Assembly: GCF_022750635.1 (NCBI RefSeq)
Contig: NZ_JAJKBG010000001.1
Coordinates: 434,001 to 498,000 of the forward strand
Direction of reading: 5' to 3'
Origin: Brevundimonas pishanensis
Lineage (GTDB): Bacteria; Pseudomonadota; Alphaproteobacteria; Caulobacterales; Caulobacteraceae
Length of the DNA stretch: 64,000 nt
Shown here: in pieces, positions 59,370 to 64,000 of the stretch
How the letters are laid out: each line of letters starts with the position of its first letter
Position numbering within the stretch: position 1 is the first letter of the stretch
The notes under the pieces: model-generated
The model's input: the letters and a program-made list of their open reading frames with translations, nothing else
Databases searched by the model: none
What the model was told of the DNA's origin: nothing
Program-made: the position numbers and the translations under genes

Positions 59370-60005
59370 ATGAGCAACACCGGATTGGAACAGGACGAAG
59401 TCTTCATGCGCCGCGCCATTGAGCTGGCGATGGAAAACATGGGCAAGACCTGGCCCAATCCGGCGGTTGGCTGTGTGATCGTCAAAGATGGCCAGATCGT
59501 TTCCGAGGCTGCCACTGCTGCTGGCGGTCGTCCCCACGCTGAAGAGCAGGCCGTACCTGCGGCGGGAGAGGCGGCCAAGGGCGCGACTGCCTATGTAACG
59601 CTGGAGCCCTGCGGGGCGCGTTCCTCGGGCCGCAAATCCTGCGCCCAGTTTCTGGCCGAAGCGGGTATTGCCCGCGTGGTCATCGGTGCGTTCGATCCTT
59701 CCCCTTTTGCGTCGGGCCGTGGCGTAGAGCGTCTGCGGGGTGAAGGCCTTCAGGTGGATGCCGGCGTGGCGGAAAAAGAATCCCTCTATCTCTGTGAGGG
59801 TTTCTTGCACCGTCTGGAAACCGGTCGCCCCATGGTGCGCGTTGCAACCGAAGTCACGGGTTTTGACGCCCGTTTTGCAGCTTCGCCCAAGGCTGATCTC
59901 AAGAACGAACTGAACCGGCTGGGCGAGGCGGGCTATACCCGCGTCTGGACCACCGAAGGCCCGTTGGCCGATGCCCTACGCGAGCAAGGTCTGCTCACCG
60001 AATAG
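59370..60005 (+). CDS. RibD-like deaminase with a truncated reductase half
   Basis: 211 residues. The N-terminal ~145 residues match the riboflavin-pathway deaminase domain: F-M-R-R-A-I-E-L-A near residue 13, W-P-N-P-A-V-G-C near 28, zinc ligands in P-H-A-E-E, E-P-C and K-S-C. The loop between the two zinc cysteines has 9 residues and reads G-A-R-S-S-G-R-K-S, not the usual 8-residue S/C-H-H-G-R-T-P-P type. After it only about 60 residues resembling the start and end of the reductase domain remain, against ~200 normally. Coupled to gpmA. It may be a stand-alone deaminase or a degenerate RibD. Confidence 0.8.
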   Translation: MSNTGLEQDEVFMRRAIELAMENMGKTWPNPAVGCVIVKDGQIVSEAATAAGGRPHAEEQAVPAAGEAAKGATAYVTLEPCGARSSGRKSCAQFLAEAGIARVVIGAFDPSPFASGRGVERLRGEGLQVDAGVAEKESLYLCEGFLHRLETGRPMVRVATEVTGFDARFAASPKADLKNELNRLGEAGYTRVWTTEGPLADALREQGLLTE

Positions 60006-60051
60006 GGTTGCGGCAAAGCTTCCTTAATGCACCGGTAGCCATATTGGCCGC

Positions 60052-61332
60052 ATGAGTGAAGCAGACGCCCCCATCCGCAAGCGACCGACGCAGGCCGAGG
60101 TAGATATCATCTGCCAAAAGCACGACCGTTTGTGGCAGGCGCGGCCCGGTGGTGCGCGCGCCGTTTTTGCGTGGATGGACCTCAGCGGGCTGGACCTGAG
60201 CGGACGCAATCTCACCGATGCCGACTTCACGGCGGCCAGCCTGATCGGCACAAAACTCGCAAACGCCAAACTGGATAACGCCAACTTCTTTGGCGCGGAT
60301 ATGCAGGATATCGACCTCACCGGTGCCAGCCTTCGACGCGCCGATTTGCGCGGGGCATGCCTGCGCGGTGCCGATCTGTCCGGGGCCGACATGTTCGAGG
60401 CAGACCTGCGCGAAGGGGCCATTGCCGCCTCCGATGCCAAGCTGGGTTATCGCGTCCTTGAGGCCCGCAAACGCGCCGACACCGAGGCGCAGGGGGCCAA
60501 TCTTTCGGGGGCCAACCTCCAACGCTCGCGCCTGACCGGCATCGTCGCCATAGCGGCCGATTTCACCGACGCAGTGATGAAAGACTGCAAGCTGGTACGG
60601 GCAAACCTTAAACAAGCTAGCTTCCGCGGCGCTGACCTCGCGGGTGCCGATCTTTCGGGTGCCGATCTGTCTGGAGCGGATATGTCGGGCGCTATTTTGG
60701 TCGGGGTGAAGTCGACCATGTGGCGCGCCGACGGGGCCAATATGGACGGGGCGCTGACCGATAAAGGCTCGTCTGCCGAACCCATCGCGGCCCTGCCCGC
60801 CGCCGATATGCTGCGTGTCCATGCCCAGTGGTGCGAGACGGGCGGTGCCGAGGGTCAGCCGTCGGTGTTCGATGGTGTCGACCTGCGGGTGCTGGGATCG
60901 ATTGCGGGACTGAACCTGACGGCCCTTTCGGCAAAGGGCGCGGTCTTCTACGGACTGGATATGGAAGGTGTGCAGCTTCAAGGCGCACAGCTTGAAGGGG
61001 CCGATCTGCGCTCGGTAAACCTGCGCCGCGCCGATCTTCGCGGAGCCAGGCTGGCCGGTGCACGATTGAACGGTTCGGACCTGCGAGATGCCCAACTGGG
61101 GCCATTGCTGCTGGCGGCGGACCGATTGCTTCCTGCGGACCTGACAGGGGCCAATCTGCGCGGAACCGATCTGACGGGGGCGGACATGCGCCGTGCCAAT
61201 CTGACGGATGCTGACCTTTCACGGTCCCGCATTGTTGATGCCCAACTGCGCGGGGTGAACCTCCGCCAGACCCGTATGGAAAGTTTGCGGGGAATGGACG
61301 CGCAGGCCTTGCGCGCGGCTGCCGAAGCCTGA
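60052..61332 (+). CDS. Pentapeptide-repeat protein
   Basis: 426-residue protein dominated by A-(D/N)-L-x-x repeats that build a right-handed square beta-helix. Block 1 spans about residues 40-125 and 140-235, block 2 about 305-420. A non-repeat region between them (~235-305, with A-D-M-L-R-V-H-A-Q-W-C) may be a linker or small domain. The charged N-terminal ~40 residues (K-R-P-T-Q-A-E-V-D-I-I-C-Q-K-H-D) may be a helix. No signal peptide, so cytoplasmic. Some such proteins mimic DNA and protect gyrase; nothing here proves that role. Confidence 0.88.
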   Translation: MSEADAPIRKRPTQAEVDIICQKHDRLWQARPGGARAVFAWMDLSGLDLSGRNLTDADFTAASLIGTKLANAKLDNANFFGADMQDIDLTGASLRRADLRGACLRGADLSGADMFEADLREGAIAASDAKLGYRVLEARKRADTEAQGANLSGANLQRSRLTGIVAIAADFTDAVMKDCKLVRANLKQASFRGADLAGADLSGADLSGADMSGAILVGVKSTMWRADGANMDGALTDKGSSAEPIAALPAADMLRVHAQWCETGGAEGQPSVFDGVDLRVLGSIAGLNLTALSAKGAVFYGLDMEGVQLQGAQLEGADLRSVNLRRADLRGARLAGARLNGSDLRDAQLGPLLLAADRLLPADLTGANLRGTDLTGADMRRANLTDADLSRSRIVDAQLRGVNLRQTRMESLRGMDAQALRAAAEA

Positions 61333-61338
61333 CCCTAG

Positions 61339-61370
61339 AAAAAAGGCGGCCCCTCCGAAGAGGGACCGCC
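61339..61370 (-). terminator. Terminator of hsp20 (minus strand)
   Basis: 11-bp stem GGCGGTCCCTC/GAGGGGCCGCC (minus-strand reading, one wobble) with loop TTCG, then six T on the minus strand. Confidence 0.8.
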
Positions 61371-61395
61371 CGTAAAGCAGGGGAGGAAGGTGCGG

Positions 61396-61866
61396 TTACG
61401 CGGCCTTCTTGGACTCGACCTTGCTTTCGATCAGGGTCGAACCGTCAGCGATCTCGATACGGCGCGGCTTGAGGGATTCCGGCAGTTCGCGCTGAAGTTC
61501 GATGGTCAGCAGGCCGTGGTTCAGAGCAGCACCCTTCACCACAACATAGTCGGCCAGCTGGAAGCGGCGCTCGAAGTCGCGCTCGGCAAGGCCACGATGC
61601 AGGAAGGTGCGCTGGACCGTCTCGTCCTGCGGAGCCTTCTTACCGGTCACGGTCAGCAGGTTTTCCTTGGCTTCGATTTCCAGCTCTTCCGGCGCGAAAC
61701 CGGCGACAGCCAGCTCGATGCGATAGGCATCTTCGCCGGTGGTCTCGATGTTATAGGGCGGCCAGCCGTTTTCCTGGCTGGTGCGGGCGGCTGTTTCGAT
61801 TTGACGGGCCAGACGATCAAAACCGACGGCGGTACGGAACAGCGGGGAAATGTCATAGGTACGCAT
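61396..61866 (-). CDS. Small heat-shock protein (Hsp20/IbpA type)
   Basis: ATP-independent holdase chaperone of 156 residues. N-terminus M-R-T-Y-D-I-S-P-L-F-R-T-A-V-G-F-D-R-L. The alpha-crystallin domain spans ~35-130 (Y-N-I-E-T-T-G-E-D-A-Y-R-I-E-L-A-V-A-G-F, then E-R-R/D-F-E-R-R-F-Q-L and G-L-L-T-I-E-L). I choose the ATG at 61866, because AGGAGG (61873-61878) abuts the ATG at 61872 but is 6 nt from 61866. The upstream leader carries a ROSE-type RNA thermometer and a sigma-32-like promoter. Confidence 0.92.
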   Translation of the reverse strand: MRTYDISPLFRTAVGFDRLARQIETAARTSQENGWPPYNIETTGEDAYRIELAVAGFAPEELEIEAKENLLTVTGKKAPQDETVQRTFLHRGLAERDFERRFQLADYVVVKGAALNHGLLTIELQRELPESLKPRRIEIADGSTLIESKVESKKAA

Positions 61867-61872
61867 CTGCAT

Positions 61873-61925
61873 CCTCCTGAAAGGTCAGCAAGGTTGGGTG
61901 GCGCGGCGATTTTGCCCCGAGCCAC
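61873..61925 (-). ncRNA. ROSE-type RNA thermometer in the hsp20 leader
   Basis: On the minus strand, CCTTGCTG pairs with CAGGAGG over a 6-nt loop (61873-61893). One G of the TTGCT is left bulged opposite the ribosome-binding site, the hallmark of ROSE elements in alphaproteobacterial small heat-shock genes. A second hairpin with GTGGC/GCCAC ends (about 61898-61925) lies just 5'. Melting at high temperature would free the RBS. Confidence 0.7.
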
Positions 61926-62001
61926 ATGAGGGATCAGCCAGAGCGAGCCTTTCTAGGCCTCGTTCGGACCGGAAGGCCCGTAAGCGGCACCTTCAATATG
62001 C

Positions 62002-62030
62002 AAGTTAGGAAGCCGTTTTTGTCGTTCAAG
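62002..62030 (-). promoter_or_regulatory. Sigma-32-like heat-shock promoter of hsp20
   Basis: On the minus strand, CTTGAA (62030-62025) and CCTAACTT (62009-62002) are separated by 15 nt. This resembles alphaproteobacterial RpoH promoters. Distance to the hsp20 start is about 140 nt, leaving room for the ROSE leader. Confidence 0.55.
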
Positions 62031-62120
62031 GGGTAAAACGACGTGATGCGGCCTTGCCGTAAGCGCGAAGCACCTTAACAATCGCGCCACGCCTTTTTGA
62101 ACGCCGACACGGAGATCTCG

Positions 62121-62927
62121 ATGCGACCGCTCGTCTTTGGTGCCTTGGCAGCCACCGTCCTGATTTCAGGATCGGCTATCGCGCAAACCGCCCCTACCGA
62201 ATTTCCGGCCCAACTGCCCCACCGGCAGGGCTTGTCGATGGAAATGCCGAACGTGGGTGAGGACACCCAGCTTCAGGCTGCGATCGCCGCACCCACGCGC
62301 CCCGAGGCGGACAAGGCGCGCGACGTGTATCGTCATCCGATGGAGACCCTGACGTTCTGGGGCTTGCAGCACGGTCAGACCATCGTCGAGATCGAGCCGG
62401 GCCGCGCAGGATGGTGGCGCAATATTCTCGAGCCCTACGCCGCTGCGACCGGTGGGACCTATGTGGGCGTGAGCCGTCCGCTGGACGGCATGGGTGTCGA
62501 AGATGGCACGGCTGATATCGTAGTCGTGGCGCGCGCATTCCATAACTGGTCGCGCGATGGCCGCGTCGGCCCCTATCTTCAAGCCTTCTATAAGGCCTTG
62601 AAACCGGGCGGTGTGCTGGCCGTGGAGCAGCACCGCAGCGGCGAAGGTGTTGCGGTCGAAACGGTCGCTCCTACCGGTTACGTGCCCGAGAGCTGGGTGA
62701 TCCGTATGGCGCGCGAGGCGGGCTTTGAACTGGATGCCCGCAGCGACCTGAACGCCAACTCCGCCGATGATCACGATCATCCCTTTGGTGTCTGGACCTT
62801 GCCGCCCATCCGCCGCTCCGAGCAGGATGGCCGTACTCTCACTGCCGAAGAGCGCGCTGCGTTCGATGCGATCGGTGAAAGCGACCGGATGACGCTTCGC
62901 TTCCGCAAACCCCTTACGGCCCAATGA
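62121..62927 (+). CDS. Exported methyltransferase-like protein, copy 1
   Basis: 268 residues with a Sec signal peptide (M-R-P-L-V-F-G-A-L-A-A-T-V-L-I-S-G-S-A-I-A). The mature part is a class I SAM-methyltransferase-like fold of the type predicted as COG4798. Y-R-H-P-M-E-T-L-T-F-W-G-L near residue 74 and the motif I region T-I-V-E-I-E-P-G-R-A-G-W-W near 92 are seen. A-D-I-V-V-V-A-R-A-F-H-N-W, L-K-P-G-G-V-L-A-V-E-Q-H-R and the C-terminal F-D-A-I-G-E-S-D-R-M-T-L-R-F-R-K-P follow. Export makes a SAM-dependent reaction puzzling. RBS GGAG 6 nt upstream of the ATG at 62121. The next gene is a paralog. Confidence 0.82.
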   Translation: MRPLVFGALAATVLISGSAIAQTAPTEFPAQLPHRQGLSMEMPNVGEDTQLQAAIAAPTRPEADKARDVYRHPMETLTFWGLQHGQTIVEIEPGRAGWWRNILEPYAAATGGTYVGVSRPLDGMGVEDGTADIVVVARAFHNWSRDGRVGPYLQAFYKALKPGGVLAVEQHRSGEGVAVETVAPTGYVPESWVIRMAREAGFELDARSDLNANSADDHDHPFGVWTLPPIRRSEQDGRTLTAEERAAFDAIGESDRMTLRFRKPLTAQ

Positions 62928-63014
62928 TGGCCTAATCGCTGTGCGAGAAGCGCGGCGAACACGACCTGACGTAAGTCTGTGGCCGGACTATCCGGCCATG
63001 GGCGGAGGAACTTT

Positions 63015-63917
63015 ATGACCGTATGGACATCACGACGCCTGTTTCTTGGCGGGGCTGCCTCCAGCAGCCTGCTTCTGGTCGCGGGTTGCGGCCGCAAGAA
63101 GGAAGAGCAGGCACCGGCACCCGAGCCGGTCGTGGATGGTCCGCCCGAAAGTTCGTTGGAATGGGCCGTCGAAGGCTCGTGGCGCTCGACCGAGGACAAG
63201 GCCCGCGACCAGTGGCGTCACCCGATGGAAACGCTGCGCTTCTTCGGCTTGCAGCCGGCCATGAAGGTGGTCGAGTTCTGGCCGGGTGGCGGCTGGTACA
63301 CGGACATTCTGGCTCCCTATATCGCCAAGGGCCGCGGCAAGCTCTTCGTCGCTGGCTTTGTCGAGGGCGAGGGTGCCGATCCCGCTCAGGTAGCGGTGAA
63401 CAATGCTCTGAAGGCCCGACTGGACTCGAACCGTAAACTGTACGGTGATGTCGGCTTCACCCATTTCGGCGTCGGATCGGGGCCTGTGGTGGACGAGCCC
63501 GGTACTGCCGACATGGTCTTGTTCATGCGCTACATCCATGTGTGGATGGCGGCAGGTATTGCCGAAAAGGCCTTCGCGGATGCATTTGCCGCACTGCGTC
63601 CGGGCGGTATCCTCGGCATCGAACAGCACCGTTTGGGGCCGGACGAGGATCAGGACCCTGCAGCGGCCAATGGCTATGTGCAGGAAGGTTTCGTGCGCCA
63701 ACTGGCTCAGGAGGCGGGCTTCGCCTTCGTCGAGTCCTCGGAAATTAACGCCAATCCCGACGATACCAAGGATCACCCCTTCGGTGTCGAGACCCTGCCC
63801 CCAACCCGCCGCTCTTCGGCACCGGGCGAGCCGCCGAACTTCGAGTTCGACCACAGCAAATATGACGCGATCGGCGAGTCCGACCGCATGACTCTCAAAT
63901 TCAGGAAACCCGAGTGA
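63015..63917 (+). CDS. Exported methyltransferase-like lipoprotein, copy 2
   Basis: 300 residues, paralog of the preceding gene. The N-terminus T-S-R-R-L-F-L-G-G-A-A-S-S-S-L-L-L-V-A-G-C combines a twin-arginine motif with a lipobox cysteine, so it is a predicted Tat-dependent lipoprotein. The shared core includes W-R-H-P-M-E-T-L-R-F-F-G-L, motif I V-V-E-F-W-P-G-G-G-W-Y-T-D-I-L, R-P-G-G-I-L-G-I-E-Q-H-R and the ending D-A-I-G-E-S-D-R-M-T-L-K-F-R-K-P. GGAGGA lies 6 nt before the ATG at 63015. Function unknown. Confidence 0.82.
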   Translation: MTVWTSRRLFLGGAASSSLLLVAGCGRKKEEQAPAPEPVVDGPPESSLEWAVEGSWRSTEDKARDQWRHPMETLRFFGLQPAMKVVEFWPGGGWYTDILAPYIAKGRGKLFVAGFVEGEGADPAQVAVNNALKARLDSNRKLYGDVGFTHFGVGSGPVVDEPGTADMVLFMRYIHVWMAAGIAEKAFADAFAALRPGGILGIEQHRLGPDEDQDPAAANGYVQEGFVRQLAQEAGFAFVESSEINANPDDTKDHPFGVETLPPTRRSSAPGEPPNFEFDHSKYDAIGESDRMTLKFRKPE

Positions 63918-64000
63918 GCCGCCAATCTCCGCTCTCCGCTCAAGCACCATTGATGGGAGTACCGGGGGCCAGCGCGCCTCCGGGTGGCGAAGCTGACTGG
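63914..64000 (+). CDS. Possible start of a further gene, cut by window end
   Basis: A GTG overlapping the stop of the previous gene (GTGA) opens a frame that stays open for 29 codons to the window end, including P-L-M-G-V-P-G-A-S-A-P-P-G-G-E-A-D-W. The coupling arrangement is suggestive, but the piece is too short to assign to a family. Confidence 0.3.
   Translation, partial: MSRQSPLSAQAPLMGVPGASAPPGGEADW

Overview
The window reads as chromosomal DNA of an alphaproteobacterium of the order Caulobacterales, most likely a Caulobacteraceae member of the Brevundimonas/Asticcacaulis kind. The reasons are the high-GC codon use, the gene orders rpe - heparinase II/III-like - purH and infC - rpmI - rplT - pheS - pheT, fabA/fabB, HslVU, many TonB-receptor style genes and an alphaproteobacterial ROSE-type RNA thermometer. 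The genus is inference. I see no tRNA, rRNA, insertion sequence, prophage or CRISPR array.

Layout. 1-9.0 kb: end of murJ, an unknown gene, trpS, a GNAT acetyltransferase, a hydrolase divergent from a YqjI-like PadR regulator, then purH, a heparinase-like gene and rpe on the minus strand. 9.2-16.9 kb is the most accessory-looking part: DUF2141 protein, Tat-exported carotenoid-oxygenase-family enzyme, LytTR and TetR regulators, a TonB-dependent receptor and an MFS transporter. 17-24.1 kb: sucC, sucD, sucA and sucB, the TCA-cycle succinyl-CoA segment, with a two-lipoyl-domain SucB. 24.3-30.3 kb: small envelope proteins, a glutaryl-CoA dehydrogenase, a decayed beta-lactamase-fold pseudogene, a DUF3313 lipoprotein and an HtrA-type protease. 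30.6-36.2 kb: fabA-fabB, an SH3-domain protein, a 2-hydroxyacid dehydrogenase and an S9 peptidase. 36.2-41.8 kb: a MoeB/ThiF-type enzyme, hslVU, a hydrolase and two tandem heptosyltransferase-like genes. 41.9-48.3 kb: infC (ATT start), rpmI, rplT, pheS, two paralogous Cys-rich small genes, pheT and a UPF0114 membrane protein. 48.4-58.4 kb: an EipA-like protein, an SDR, then a sugar-nucleotide block (sqdB, galU, glmS, glmM, phosphomannomutase/phosphoglucomutase) with a flavoprotein. 58.6-64 kb: gpmA, a RibD-like deaminase stub, a pentapeptide-repeat protein, hsp20 with a heat-sensing leader, and two tandem exported methyltransferase-like proteins.

How they work together. Phosphoglucomutase, GalU and SqdB form a path from glucose-6-P through UDP-glucose to UDP-sulfoquinovose, while GlmS and GlmM feed UDP-GlcNAc for peptidoglycan and LPS; the heptosyltransferases and MurJ act on the same envelope. 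The 9-17 kb cluster could be an uptake-and-cleavage unit for a hydrophobic aromatic or isoprenoid substrate. Regulatory elements worth attention are the AUU start of infC, the ROSE/sigma-32 leader of hsp20, paired palindromes ahead of the PadR gene, and several well-formed inverted repeats in divergent or upstream promoter regions.

Gene starts were chosen from ribosome-binding sites, family length and signal peptides. All family assignments come from reading the translated sequence, not from a database search.
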